Part shown: positions 16,677 through 25,758 of the stretch, one piece after another
Numbering within the stretch: position 1 is the stretch's first letter
Layout: every line of letters begins with the position of its first letter
Translations under genes and position numbers: made by a program
DNA from: Thermoplasmata archaeon
GTDB taxonomy: Archaea > Thermoplasmatota > Thermoplasmata > Thermoplasmatales > Thermoplasmataceae
Length of the DNA stretch: 64,000 nucleotides
Reading direction: 5' to 3'
Assembly (NCBI GenBank): GCA_021797355.1
Contig: JAJZZX010000006.1
Location: 1 to 64,000 of the forward strand
The notes under the pieces: generated by a model
Told to the model about the DNA's origin: nothing
Database searches by the model: none
The model's input: the letters and a program-made list of their open reading frames with translations, nothing else

Positions 16677-17177
16677 ATGAACCTTCTACAGAAGGTGGAA
16701 GCAGTCCTTTACGCCTGTGAAACGCCACTTTCTGCCGGCGATATAGCGTCGTTGCTTGGAGAGGAAAGGGAAATTGTAGTGAAAGCCATCAAGTCCCTTG
16801 CCAGGGAGTACGGAAAGAGGGAGACCTGCCTCTACGTTGCCAGAACCGGGATACGCTACAAGCTGCAGCTGAGAAATGAGTTCACGGATCTGGTTGCACC
16901 GGTGTCAAAGCGCGAAATAGATCCGATCCAGCTCAAGATACTTGGCTTTGTAGCTGCAAACCCAGGATGCATCCGTGGGGACATAGTACAGAGGTTCGGG
17001 GAAAAATCAAGAACCCTGATCCAGGACCTTGTGAAAAGGAAACTTCTTTCAGAAAAGAAGTACAGGAACACCGATATCTATGATGTTACAAGGGAATTCT
17101 ACCGGTACTTCAACATAAAGAAGAGTGATCTCGAGATGAAGGCCAGGGAAATGGATGGTGGCTTGCCTGTCCAGTAA
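16677..17177 (+). CDS. scpB: Segregation and condensation protein ScpB
   Basis: The 166-residue protein has the two winged-helix domains of ScpB. The first starts LLQKVEAVLYACETPLSAGDIASLLG; the second contains IQLKILGFVAANPGCIRGDIVQRFG and LIQDLVKRKLLSEKK. ScpB binds ScpA and is part of the SMC condensin-like complex that compacts chromosomes. The partners smc and scpA are in this window at 54-58.5 kb, so all three subunits are present though not adjacent. The gene overlaps purD by 23 bases, implying cotranscription. Confidence 0.88.
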   Translation: MNLLQKVEAVLYACETPLSAGDIASLLGEEREIVVKAIKSLAREYGKRETCLYVARTGIRYKLQLRNEFTDLVAPVSKREIDPIQLKILGFVAANPGCIRGDIVQRFGEKSRTLIQDLVKRKLLSEKKYRNTDIYDVTREFYRYFNIKKSDLEMKAREMDGGLPVQ

Positions 17178-18459
17178 GGTCCTTCTTGTTGGCGGTGGAG
17201 GAAGGGAGGATGCCATAGCCAGGCAGATCACAGCATCAGGTGCAGAGCTATTTTCCGCACTGAAGAACCGAAACCCTTCAATAATTGCCAGGAGCAGAGA
17301 ATACCTGATTGTTGACGAGCTTGATTACCCTGCCATTGCCAATTTTGCCGTTTCAAGGGGAGTTGATCTGGTATTCATTGGGCCGGATCCTGTTCTGGAT
17401 ACGCCTCTAGCCGATTCCCTCATGGAAAAGGGCATAAAGGTGGCATCACCCAGCCGCAGGGCCGCAAAGATAGAGACGTCAAAGGCCTACATGCGGGATC
17501 TCATGGACCGCTACCGCATCCAGGGAAACATAGAATCACATCTTGTTTCGGGACATGATGAACTGGAAAAGCTAATCCTCAATGGCACCGAAGAATATGC
17601 TGTCAAGCCCATAGGCCTTACAGGCGGGAAAGGAGTCAAGGTAATGGGCATCCAGCTGAGCGGCAGGCCAGAGGCTTATGAATATGCCCGTGAAATACTC
17701 TCAAGGGACGGCCAGGTGCTTCTTGAGGAAAGGATAAGTGGTGAGGAGTTCTCGCAGATGGTATTCACCGATGGAACCCATGTCATCCCTATGCCACTGG
17801 CGCAGGATTTCAAGAGGGCTTATGAGGGCGATCAGGGGCCAAACACCGGCGGGATGGGCTCAATTACAGACAGGGACCACCAGCTGCCTTTTGTGGACAG
17901 CCAGACAAGGGAAAAGTCGCTGTCAATATTGTCGTCGATACTAGGTGCTATGAGGACCGAGGGCACACCTTTCGTTGGCGTAATGTACGGGCAGTTCATG
18001 GCGACGCGGGAAGGCCCAAAGGTTGTTGAAATAAATGCCAGGTTCGCAGATCCTGAAGGAATCAATGTTCTCAGCATAATGGATGGTGATTTTGCTGAGC
18101 TTATATTCTCGATGGCGGAAGGCAACCTTAGAAACACGGTTAACTTCAGGAAGATGGCCACTGTGCTGAAGTACATTGTTCCGCCGGGATACGGCACGAA
18201 CCCTGCACCTGGCACCCTGGAAATAGATTCCGGCCTGGAAACTGACAAGCTCATGCTCTATTATGCTGCAGTCTCCGGAACAATGAATAGGGTAAATATG
18301 TCAGGGTCTAGGGCACTGGCACTTGTTGGGCTGGCGGAAAGTATATGCCAGGCATCAGACATTGTTGAGGCTGCACTCCCGAAAATACATGGCAATTATT
18401 ACGTGAGGCACGACATAGGGTCAAGGGAAATGATGGAGAAGAAGATCAGGAGACCATGA
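17155..18459 (+). CDS. purD: Phosphoribosylamine-glycine ligase
   Basis: The 434-residue protein has a Rossmann-like N-domain opening with VLLVGGGGREDAIA. An ATP-grasp domain follows (YAVKPIGLTGGKGVKVM; EERISGEEFSQMVF; GPNTGGMG) and the metal site is in VVEINARFADPE. It catalyses the second step of de novo purine synthesis, joining glycine to 5-phosphoribosylamine. ATG 17155 lies inside the scpB reading frame, giving a 23-base overlap. An initiator slightly downstream (SSKVLLVGG) cannot be excluded. Its 3' end overlaps the convergent gene at 18446 by 14 bases. Confidence 0.94.
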   Translation: MVACLSSKVLLVGGGGREDAIARQITASGAELFSALKNRNPSIIARSREYLIVDELDYPAIANFAVSRGVDLVFIGPDPVLDTPLADSLMEKGIKVASPSRRAAKIETSKAYMRDLMDRYRIQGNIESHLVSGHDELEKLILNGTEEYAVKPIGLTGGKGVKVMGIQLSGRPEAYEYAREILSRDGQVLLEERISGEEFSQMVFTDGTHVIPMPLAQDFKRAYEGDQGPNTGGMGSITDRDHQLPFVDSQTREKSLSILSSILGAMRTEGTPFVGVMYGQFMATREGPKVVEINARFADPEGINVLSIMDGDFAELIFSMAEGNLRNTVNFRKMATVLKYIVPPGYGTNPAPGTLEIDSGLETDKLMLYYAAVSGTMNRVNMSGSRALALVGLAESICQASDIVEAALPKIHGNYYVRHDIGSREMMEKKIRRP

Positions 18460-19354
18460 TCCTGCCGAATATCCTCGGCACCTTGTTAGGGGTGGACACA
18501 ACAAGAGAATCCTTCACCCTGACAACCGGCTTCTCCAGGGAAGCTTGGCCCTTGCTGTACATTCCACGCTGATACCGCATGTTGTCAGAGACAAATATTT
18601 CCTGGACATCCCCATCCTGAAGCTTTGAGAATTTGCTTATCTCCAGTTTCCCCTGGAAATCCTTCAGGTATGTGAATGGCCTGTCAGAAAGGAACATGCC
18701 GCGCTCAAGCTCGTCAGAGTCAATGTTCTTAAGGGCTAGACCCACCCGAACGCCGCTCTCAGCCCTCTCCTGGTCCTCATCCTGCACCTGTATGGATCTT
18801 ACCTGAACCTGTTTATCAATATAGGAACATATCATGTCCTGGTGCTTCTCAACGTACCCGCCAAGCACGAAGCCGAGAGCCACTGTTCCCACACTCTTTA
18901 CCTTGAAAAAATGATCCACCAGTATCATAGGGCGATCATATCTGGGAACGTGTTTCAGCTTATGCAGTTCAGGAACAAGTTCCATGGGGTTTCCGGAAAA
19001 ATATCCGAAATCCTTCAGTGAAGTACCGGAAACAATCTTCTTTACCTGGTCAATTCGATCAGGATCGTTTACCAGGAAGAAACCGCGCCTGACTCCCATA
19101 AGATCAAGGGCTACTATGACTTCTCCAAAATCCCTGTTCATGTTATCGGCGTTGACAACTGCGGCATCGGCCGGAAAAATTGAATCTGTCAGCGAAGAAA
19201 CCTTATCGGGAAATCGGAAGGGACTAATGAATGTGAATACGTCTTCCCCGTCCTTCCTGTGATATATTGTTATGTCGCTCTCAGTACCCTTCTTTGCAAC
19301 AACCTTCAGAAAATCAGCCGCATCATAGGCGAATACCGTCAGATTTTTCAGCAA
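18446..19354 (-). CDS. EF-Tu/SelB-like protein with degenerate GTPase domain
   Basis: The C-terminal half (from about residue 140) reads as EF-Tu domain 2: ILVDHFFKVKSVGTVALGFVLGG, then VQVRSIQVQDEDQERAESG and RVGLALKNIDSDELERG. The N-terminal 130 residues keep the outline of a G domain (DAAVVNADNMNRDFGEVIVA resembles the region after the DxxG motif) but lack GxxxxGKS, DxxG and NKxD. It is therefore probably not a GTPase. Related pseudo-GTPase paralogues of EF-1A/SelB occur in archaea; their job is unknown. It starts directly after the hemH stop, so it is in an operon with hemH. Confidence 0.75.
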   Translation of the reverse strand: MLKNLTVFAYDAADFLKVVAKKGTESDITIYHRKDGEDVFTFISPFRFPDKVSSLTDSIFPADAAVVNADNMNRDFGEVIVALDLMGVRRGFFLVNDPDRIDQVKKIVSGTSLKDFGYFSGNPMELVPELHKLKHVPRYDRPMILVDHFFKVKSVGTVALGFVLGGYVEKHQDMICSYIDKQVQVRSIQVQDEDQERAESGVRVGLALKNIDSDELERGMFLSDRPFTYLKDFQGKLEISKFSKLQDGDVQEIFVSDNMRYQRGMYSKGQASLEKPVVRVKDSLVVSTPNKVPRIFGRIMVS

Positions 19355-20236
19355 TCAGGCAACCTCCCTTTTCACCAGGCTTACCAGTTCGTCCACCATT
19401 CTGTCACTGTCATCCGGCAAGCCGGTGCGATGGTAATTGATGCCACTTTCCTTAACCTTTCCCCCGAACTCAAGATCAAGGTCGTAAAGTATCTCAAGAT
19501 GCTCATAAAGGAATCCTATCGGCACTGCCAGAACCGATTCATATCCCCTGTCCCTGATCCTTTCCAGAACATCGTACACAGAAGGTCCCAGCCACCTGCT
19601 TCCATATTTACCCCTACTCTGGTATCCCACGAAATACTCCTGAATGCCTGATTCCTCTGCTATGGCCCTAGATGCTGCCATGAAGGCTGAATTATACTGG
19701 TCTTCGTTGCCCCGGAATATGGGGAGGCTGTGCGCATCAAACAGGACTGCGTCGCCGTCCTTATAGCTCCCGGCCACAATTGGTGACCAGATCCTTACAA
19801 GCGCTTCTGTTGTCAAGCCGTTGATGAATTTCAGCTTCGGTGAAGACGTCACTGCCCGTAAGGCTGCCTCCAGAGGCTCAAGATAGGAGTTCTTTACGTT
19901 CTCTGATGGAAACGGAAAAAGGGGAAAAGCGATAACAGTATCACCGCTGCCAGGCCTGATTTCCCTTATCACTGATTCCAGCCATGGCTTCCAGTGCTTG
20001 TTGCCGAGGACTACCTTGAATTCATGCTCGCAGGAGAGCCGGATTTGCATCTTGTTGACGATTTTGTCCACTATGGCATTAGAAGGGGATACCCCGCCTA
20101 CCATGGAATACTTCTCCATGTTCTCCTTCATCGCATATTCGGGAACAGGCTTGCCTTCGTATATGCCCGACAGGTACGAGGGAACATCCTCCATCCTTGT
20201 TGGGCTGCCATAGGCCATGAGTATTACAAAATTCAT
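19355..20236 (-). CDS. hemH: Ferrochelatase
   Basis: The 293-residue protein has ferrochelatase landmarks: the opening LMAYGSPTRMEDVPSYL, the catalytic His in LFDAHSLP (about residue 170), YQSRGKYGSRWLGPSV and the acidic metal-path motif FLYEHLEILYDLD. It inserts Fe(II) into protoporphyrin or coproporphyrin. The hemE gene lies 0.7 kb upstream on the same strand. Most archaea make haem from sirohaem instead, and Thermoplasmatales are a known exception, so the pair supports the taxonomic call. The stop directly adjoins the next gene's start at 19354. Confidence 0.93.
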   Translation of the reverse strand: MNFVILMAYGSPTRMEDVPSYLSGIYEGKPVPEYAMKENMEKYSMVGGVSPSNAIVDKIVNKMQIRLSCEHEFKVVLGNKHWKPWLESVIREIRPGSGDTVIAFPLFPFPSENVKNSYLEPLEAALRAVTSSPKLKFINGLTTEALVRIWSPIVAGSYKDGDAVLFDAHSLPIFRGNEDQYNSAFMAASRAIAEESGIQEYFVGYQSRGKYGSRWLGPSVYDVLERIRDRGYESVLAVPIGFLYEHLEILYDLDLEFGGKVKESGINYHRTGLPDDSDRMVDELVSLVKREVA

Positions 20237-20348
20237 GACATATCTTGCTCCAGTTACGGCCGATTTAGGGAAAACTGCATATCATGGTTTCCCAGTAATT
20301 TGCATTGCGAAAGTTGCACCGTAAAATAAACTTCCTGACATAATCTGC

Positions 20349-20738
20349 CTACTGTGCAATGGCACTGAGCTGGCCCAGAAGTTCTTTCTCAATATGCTCA
20401 GTGAATAGTATCTCCGGAATGTCAACGACAAGGAACAGTTCAGAGAGCAGAAGCGTTTCTATTACCGCAATTCCCAGATTCTTCAAAAGTTTTCCAACTC
20501 CTGTCACCACATGGATCTGGCCTGGTGCAGTTGCATCAAAGGTAAACGTTAAGGCCCTGTCAGCGGCTACTATGTCCCTCAATATGCCGGGCTTCTGCGC
20601 CTGGACTATTGCCCTGTCCCCCTGGACATTGCTCTGCACCTTCCATTTCTGAGACTGGAGGAACTCTACAAACTGTGTTACAACGTCATTCAGGTTCTTG
20701 CTTGTTGTTATATTCATCTCTTTTTTGAAAAATGCCAT
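20349..20738 (-). CDS. Unknown protein with one hydrophobic segment, 129 aa
   Basis: Family not recognised. The N-terminal two thirds look like an alpha/beta domain (LNDVVTQFVEFLQSQKWKVQS, then RAIVQAQKPG and ALTFTFDAT). A hydrophobic stretch at about residues 85-112 (NLGIAVIETLLLSELFLVVDIP) could be a membrane anchor. A minus-strand TATA-like AATTATAAAATAT at about 20757-20770 precedes the ATG by about 25 bases, fitting a leaderless transcript. It lies between hemE and hemH on the same strand, but has its own promoter, so a link to haem is not implied. Confidence 0.62.
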   Translation of the reverse strand: MAFFKKEMNITTSKNLNDVVTQFVEFLQSQKWKVQSNVQGDRAIVQAQKPGILRDIVAADRALTFTFDATAPGQIHVVTGVGKLLKNLGIAVIETLLLSELFLVVDIPEILFTEHIEKELLGQLSAIAQ

Positions 20739-20963
20739 TATCTCTCATGCTAATGCGATATTTTATAATTTTCCAGAATTTGGTGCTTATTTCCATAGAT
20801 TGCTGCCGGCAAATGAGAGCATTATTTGCTAGTAGTGATTGCTTGATGCTTGCGATCTCGATCCCGTGATGGGTGCGCATTTCATCACAGCCAGAGGCAC
20901 AGTGTCATTGTGCAGGATCATGGATCCTGCCACAACCAACTCAAGCCTTGGCCACGATCCTGT

Positions 20964-21995
20964 TCAGATTTTCAGCTCTATACTGTGAACGGCCTTGACA
21001 AGCTCCTTGAGGGTCTCAGGGTTGGTTCCAGGAAGAACGCCATGGCCAAGATTGAATATGTATCGTGGAAACCCGGACATCGATGAGGCGATCCTGTGTC
21101 CTTCCTCCAGTGCAGCAGATCTGGATATCTCTGCAATGGCTGGATCAAGATTGCCCTGCAGCCCAACTTCACCGCCAAGAAACTCCATCACCTGGTGGAG
21201 ATTGCATCGCCAGTCAAGGCTTAGGAAACTGAAGCCAGCGGAAACCATGATATCTGACATTGAAGAGGTCTGAGTGCTGAAATATATCAATGGTGCGTGA
21301 TGATTAAGCTCACTGGAAATTTCACCAAGATAGTTCTCTGCATATGAGCTGAACTGCCCTGGCGAAAGATAACCGGCCCAGCTGTCGAATATCTGCACAG
21401 TGGATGCCCCTGACCTGATCTGCTCCCTTGAATTCATTATAACCATTTCTGTAATCATCCGCAAAAGTTTTCTGAAATCTCGGTCGCCAGAAAGGAGTAG
21501 CTCCTTGGTTTGTGCCAGGTCCCTGTCAGGCCTCCCGTTGACGAGGTAAGAGGCGATTGTGAGGGGGCCTCCAGAAAATCCTATTACAGGCAGGGAATCA
21601 TTACTGCTTCTGATCCTCCTTATGGAATCATATGTCTTGTATCCATAATTTTCCAGTGAAAAATCAGATATGCCTGACAGTGATCTATTCGCCTTGAACG
21701 GGTTGGAAATTGCTGGTCCAACCCCTTCGACGAAATCCAGGCTAAACCCCATTGATTCCACTGGAAGCATGATATCGGCAAATATTATTGCTGCATCAAC
21801 ACCTATTGATTTTACGGGCTCAAGCGTAGCTGCTACAGTGGTATCGACGTCCCTGCACATCTCTCTTATGGACATCCGCGTCCTTATTCCCCTGTAACCG
21901 GGAAGATACCTCCCTGCCTGCCGCATGAACCATACTGGTATTTCTTCGTGAGTTTCTCCCCTGAGAGCAGCAAGAAAATTGTTCACTAATACCAC
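20964..21995 (-). CDS. hemE: Uroporphyrinogen decarboxylase
   Basis: The 343-residue protein begins with the hallmark IPVWFMRQAGRYLPGYR, followed by IIFADIMLPVESMG, VIGFSGGPLTIASYL, QIFDSWAGYLSP and the C-terminal FNLGHGVLPGTNPE. It removes four carboxyl groups from uroporphyrinogen III to give coproporphyrinogen III, committing the pathway to coproporphyrin or protohaem. The start is a GTG: either 21995 or 21986, with GGTGGT just upstream of the latter. It begins within 15 bases of the asnS stop on the same strand, so cotranscription is likely. Confidence 0.94.
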   Translation of the reverse strand: MVLVNNFLAALRGETHEEIPVWFMRQAGRYLPGYRGIRTRMSIREMCRDVDTTVAATLEPVKSIGVDAAIIFADIMLPVESMGFSLDFVEGVGPAISNPFKANRSLSGISDFSLENYGYKTYDSIRRIRSSNDSLPVIGFSGGPLTIASYLVNGRPDRDLAQTKELLLSGDRDFRKLLRMITEMVIMNSREQIRSGASTVQIFDSWAGYLSPGQFSSYAENYLGEISSELNHHAPLIYFSTQTSSMSDIMVSAGFSFLSLDWRCNLHQVMEFLGGEVGLQGNLDPAIAEISRSAALEEGHRIASSMSGFPRYIFNLGHGVLPGTNPETLKELVKAVHSIELKI

Positions 21996-22008
21996 CGCTA
22001 AAATCTTT

Positions 22009-23298
22009 TCATGGCTTGATCCTTCTTATTGTTCTGGGATATGGAATGGCATCCCGTATTGTTTCCTGCTTCATAATCCACCATGCCAGCCTGTCCATTC
22101 CAAGTCCAAAACCAGAATGCGGGATGCTCCCGTATTTCCTAAGATCGAGATACCAGTAGTAGTCTTTCGGGTCTAGATTGCTTTCAGCCATCCTCTGCTC
22201 TAGCTGCTTCAGGTCCCATATCCTCTCACCGCCGCCTATAATTTCGCCGTATCCCTCTGGTGCCAAAAGGTCGTGACACAGTATCTCATCAGGATTCTCA
22301 GGATCAGGCATATGGTAGAACGTTTTCAGTGATTTGGGAAAATGGGTGACGAAGACTGGTTTGTCGAAGTGTACCATGATCTCCCTCTCCTCGTCGGCGC
22401 CAAGGTCATCGCCATATTTCAGAGGTAGGCCCCATTCCTGCGCCATCTTCATCAGATCAGCGTACCTGATCCGCTGGAAGGGCGCACGTATGTTCCTGAG
22501 GAACTCTATATCCCTTCCAAGAATCTTGAGGTCTTCCTCGTTGTGCCTAATCACCTCGGAAACTATGTACTCAATCATCCTTTCTTCTATTTTCATCATT
22601 TCCTCGTTACCAATCCAGGCAACTTCAGCTTCTGCGTGCCAGTATTCCGTGAGGTGCCTTCTGGTCCTAGACTTCTCTGCTCTGAAACTTGGGGAAATGG
22701 TAAAAACCTTTTCCAGGCTAAATATGAAGGTTTCGAGATAAAACTGGGAACTCTGGGAGAGACTGACCTCTTCCCCGAAGAATGGCACTTTGAAGAGTGT
22801 GGAACCACCTTCAGTGGCAGTTGAAACCATGATTGGCGGCTGTACCTGGTAGAAGCCATTATTGTAGTAGAAGTCAGCAAACGCCTTAAAAATGGTGGAT
22901 CGTACCTTAAGGACTGCTGTAAATTCCCGGCTCCTGATCCATAGGTGCCTGTTGTCAAGAAGGAACTCCTCGCCCAGATCCCTGGAGATTGGGAAACTCT
23001 CGTTTCTCTGGAATATCCTGTATGAGTGTATTTCCACTTCAAAGCCAGTGATGGCCCTGGTGTCCTCCCTAACCGTTCCAGTGACCTCGAGGCTGCTTTC
23101 TACCGTTAATCCTGAAAGTTCCCTGTGCTGCTCAGGAGTAAGGCTTTTGGTGCTTGAAAGTAGCTGAATCAGGCCTGTGGAATCCCTAAGTATGATGAAT
23201 GTAAGCTTGCCGCTGGTTCTAATTCTGTATATCCAGCCATGCAGTGTCACATCCTTCCCAATATAATCTTTATTCAGGACTTCGGCTATGCTATGCAT
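22009..23298 (-). CDS. asnS: Asparaginyl-tRNA synthetase
   Basis: The 429-residue class IIb synthetase starts with an OB-fold anticodon-binding domain ([23 protein letters not shown]). Motif 1 is near [19 protein letters not shown], motif 2 near [22 protein letters not shown], and motif 3 is [12 protein letters not shown]. The segment [13 protein letters not shown] and the overall spacing fit AsnRS rather than AspRS. It charges tRNA-Asn. A minus-strand box AAGTTATTAAAAACC (23316-23330) lies about 25 bases before the ATG. The frame overlaps nothing upstream, and hemE follows. Confidence 0.93.
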   Translation of the reverse strand: MHSIAEVLNKDYIGKDVTLHGWIYRIRTSGKLTFIILRDSTGLIQLLSSTKSLTPEQHRELSGLTVESSLEVTGTVREDTRAITGFEVEIHSYRIFQRNESFPISRDLGEEFLLDNRHLWIRSREFTAVLKVRSTIFKAFADFYYNNGFYQVQPPIMVSTATEGGSTLFKVPFFGEEVSLSQSSQFYLETFIFSLEKVFTISPSFRAEKSRTRRHLTEYWHAEAEVAWIGNEEMMKIEERMIEYIVSEVIRHNEEDLKILGRDIEFLRNIRAPFQRIRYADLMKMAQEWGLPLKYGDDLGADEEREIMVHFDKPVFVTHFPKSLKTFYHMPDPENPDEILCHDLLAPEGYGEIIGGGERIWDLKQLEQRMAESNLDPKDYYWYLDLRKYGSIPHSGFGLGMDRLAWWIMKQETIRDAIPYPRTIRRIKP

Positions 23299-23395
23299 CT
23301 TCTATCGATGCAAGCGGTTTTTAATAACTTTTCTGAGGGCAGCGGCAACGAAAAAATTGCAAATGGCCAGAATTGATGATGGCTAGAGTAGATTT

Positions 23396-23959
23396 TCAAT
23401 CCAGACCTAAGCTTTGAAACCTGAAGACAGTAGGATACGAGAACTGCTGTGGCAACGATTGCAATAATTCTGCATTGGTTCCCGAAGAAGCAATCCGAAA
23501 AAGGGCCCTTGAATATGTCGCTCGAGCGATGTCAAGCCTGTTTGTTTGAGCCTGAACATTGGCCACCGCTAAAAGCGTAATTCCATGATAATAATCCTTG
23601 AGTTTGCCTTTTGCCAAATGCCAGAGCTCTTCCAGAACTTCATGCACCTCCCAGAACCTTTCATGCTCAACTAACCAGTTAGCTGTTATTTCTACAGCCC
23701 CTAGGAAATCTGGACCGAACTCTTGCGGAGGCAAGCCGTGGTTGGGCATTAGAATTGAAACGCTTATGATGCCATAATGTCCAGGCCTTAATGATGACAT
23801 ATCCGCTGCTGCTTCTACACGAAAATCGATTTCATTGCAATCAGTATGGCTTCTTATGATTATATTAGTTGCATCAATGTCCAATAATTCTTGCATAACT
23901 TTCTCTGTGTCCACAGAAAATACGAGGCATCTCATGAACCGGTTCATACTTGTAATCAT
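23396..23959 (-). CDS. DUF309-domain protein
   Basis: The C-terminal part (about residues 90-165) matches the DUF309 helical pattern: WLVEHERFWEVHEVLEELWH, then KDYYHGITLLAVANVQAQ and RATYSRAL. The conserved FWExHExLExxW signature is clear, and a metal or hydrolytic role has been guessed for the family but not shown. The first 90 residues are a separate, unrecognised domain. The start region is uncertain, with ATG codons at 23959, 23947 and 23935. It lies alone between asnS and tRNA-Cys. Confidence 0.72.
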   Translation of the reverse strand: MITSMNRFMRCLVFSVDTEKVMQELLDIDATNIIIRSHTDCNEIDFRVEAAADMSSLRPGHYGIISVSILMPNHGLPPQEFGPDFLGAVEITANWLVEHERFWEVHEVLEELWHLAKGKLKDYYHGITLLAVANVQAQTNRLDIARATYSRALFRIASSGTNAELLQSLPQQFSYPTVFRFQSLGLD

Positions 23960-24304
23960 GCCTGCAACAATAAAAGATCATATGGTACACCTTATCATGC
24001 TCCAACAGCTGAGTCTGTCCACTGCCAAATTCTGCTCCTCTTTCATGTTAATTTACCATAATGTGAATAGCCAGGATCTGCCATGTTATTAAGCCATTCA
24101 TTTTTCCCATGCTTCATGAAGAACTGCTATGATATGATTGAACACTTAGATTATATCCTTGCTTCATAATGCGTCGGTATTTCGGTCCTGGATAAATCGG
24201 CTTCTGCTTTGAATGTAGGGACGTTTTATTCAAACTATTATAGAATAAGATGAGAAGCAGCCGGATGGCAGCATAAGGCTAGTAGAACTTTCGTGTGAGA
24301 CAAC
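23960..24304. other. Intergenic stretch before tRNA-Cys, no gene seen
   Basis: About 345 bases, AT-rich, with scattered stops in all frames; the open stretches lack start signals or protein-like composition. No tRNA fold, tandem repeat or clear terminator was found. Confidence 0.5.
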
Positions 24305-24313
24305 AAATTTAAA
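24305..24313 (+). promoter_or_regulatory. TATA-like box for tRNA-Cys
   Basis: AAATTTAAA lies 35-43 bases before the mature tRNA 5' end, leaving room for a short 5' leader removed by RNase P. Confidence 0.55.
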
Positions 24314-24347
24314 GTCAAATTATGAATTGTGGGGTCCGCTAAAGCAT

Positions 24348-24419
24348 GGATAGGTGGCAGAGCGGTCATGCGTGGGACTGCAGATCCCATTTAATAGGGT
24401 TCAACTCCCTACCTATCCT
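24348..24419 (+). tRNA. tRNA-Cys(GCA), integration target
   Basis: A complete cloverleaf: acceptor GGATAGG/CCTATCC with discriminator T (U73, a tRNA-Cys identity base), anticodon arm TGGGA-CTGCAGA-TCCCA with anticodon GCA, and T arm TAGGG-TTCAACT-CCCTA. No CCA is encoded. Its last 12 bases are part of the 14-base repeat found again at 32778-32791. The gene was used as attachment site by the element that follows and was restored on integration. Confidence 0.97.
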
Positions 24420-24421
24420 TT
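24408..24421 (+). repeat. attL: 14-bp direct repeat at the tRNA-Cys 3' end
   Basis: CCTACCTATCCTTT, covering the last T-stem bases, the 3' acceptor strand and the discriminator of tRNA-Cys plus two bases. Confidence 0.85.
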
Positions 24422-24468
24422 ATCATAGATAGTGCAATAATTATTATACCTTATATGGTTATACATGC

Positions 24469-25758
24469 ATGAACCCTCTTACAAGACATAGAAAATTACT
24501 GGAAAATAAGAAAGTGGAAAGATGGTATGAGAACCTGAAAGCGAGATCCCAGGTGACTTCTGACATTTATTTAAGAAATTTTGGCCTATGGCTTGAGTAT
24601 CTCCACCTTGATCCGGAATCGGTCATTACAATGGCAAGGGACCATTTCGATGACTTCAAGGGATCCGTTTCGGATGTAATAAGAGGACTTGAGAAAAAAG
24701 GCACGATGGGAGCCTCAATATCCACTGGAATAAAGCCTATGATATCTTACCTGAAATTTTATAACGTGTCTGTAAAGCTTGGAATCAATATCAGGAATGA
24801 GAACCGCAATCTGAAAGCGGAGAAAGAGGTTATACCGGGGAAAGACGAACTTGCAAAAGCCCTTAGGATGGCAACAATTAGGGAGCGGGTTTCGATCTCC
24901 CTCATGGCGTTCTCTGGATTAAGGCCTGAGGTTCTCGGGAATATAGACGGCTCCGATGGCCTTGTAATCGGAGACATCCCCGATCTGAGAATCATGGATG
25001 GAAAGGTAAACTATGACCATGTTCCTGTACAGATAAATGTAAGGCCGGAACTATCAAAGATAAGGACTGCTTATTTCACCTTCCTGGGTCCGGAGGGTTC
25101 AGAATACCTTAAGGAATATCTGGAATCAAGGATAGCTTCAGGTGAAACGCTCAAGATGAATACGCCCATTATTATGCCGGTTGAAAAACAATCGCTTGAT
25201 AAGAAGAACCGCTTTCTCCTTACTACTTTGCTTCTTAGAAGGATAAAGGGAACAATAGTCAAGGCAGGTTTTGAATGGCGCCCGTACATTTTCAGAATAT
25301 ACTTCGGCACGAACCTGGACAGCGCAGAAGCGAAAGGCCTTATATCACATCCATGGCGGCAGTTCATCATGGGCCATAAGGGAGACATTGAAGAGACATA
25401 CACAAAGAGGGAAGGCAAGATAGAGGAAGGACGGGAGCAGTATTCTAAATGCCTTGACTACATTGAGACAACCGAACATGGTAAACCCCAAGCGGATGTC
25501 AAGAGGGGCGTCATGATAGAGATGCTTTCGCTTCTTCTTGGCTATACTCAGGACAAGATAGATCAGCTTGACCTGGACAACATGAGCAATGAAGATTTCC
25601 ATAACCTTATCAAAAAGGGACTTCTTGGAAATATCACCGAGAACGGCACCAGACAGAAAATTGTAAGCGAGAAGGACATAGAGCATTATATGAATCAAGG
25701 GTACGAGGTTTTTACAACACTTCCGTCCGGCAAGATCGTCATGAAGCTGCCTTCCTGA
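24469..25758 (+). CDS. Tyrosine recombinase (integrase) of the tRNA-Cys element
   Basis: The 429-residue protein has a catalytic domain with Arg152 (SGLRPEVLGN), an R-x-x-x-x-R region in which YIFR (Arg276) stands in place of HxxR, His303 (MGHKGD) and the nucleophile Tyr311 (EETYTKREG). The first 115 residues form a helical core-binding domain. A C-terminal extension of about 110 residues beyond the tyrosine is unusually long and might contact other element proteins. A TATA-like AATTATTATACC (24439-24450) precedes the ATG. Position next to the restored tRNA and orientation identify it as the element's integrase. Confidence 0.9.
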   Translation: MNPLTRHRKLLENKKVERWYENLKARSQVTSDIYLRNFGLWLEYLHLDPESVITMARDHFDDFKGSVSDVIRGLEKKGTMGASISTGIKPMISYLKFYNVSVKLGINIRNENRNLKAEKEVIPGKDELAKALRMATIRERVSISLMAFSGLRPEVLGNIDGSDGLVIGDIPDLRIMDGKVNYDHVPVQINVRPELSKIRTAYFTFLGPEGSEYLKEYLESRIASGETLKMNTPIIMPVEKQSLDKKNRFLLTTLLLRRIKGTIVKAGFEWRPYIFRIYFGTNLDSAEAKGLISHPWRQFIMGHKGDIEETYTKREGKIEEGREQYSKCLDYIETTEHGKPQADVKRGVMIEMLSLLLGYTQDKIDQLDLDNMSNEDFHNLIKKGLLGNITENGTRQKIVSEKDIEHYMNQGYEVFTTLPSGKIVMKLPS

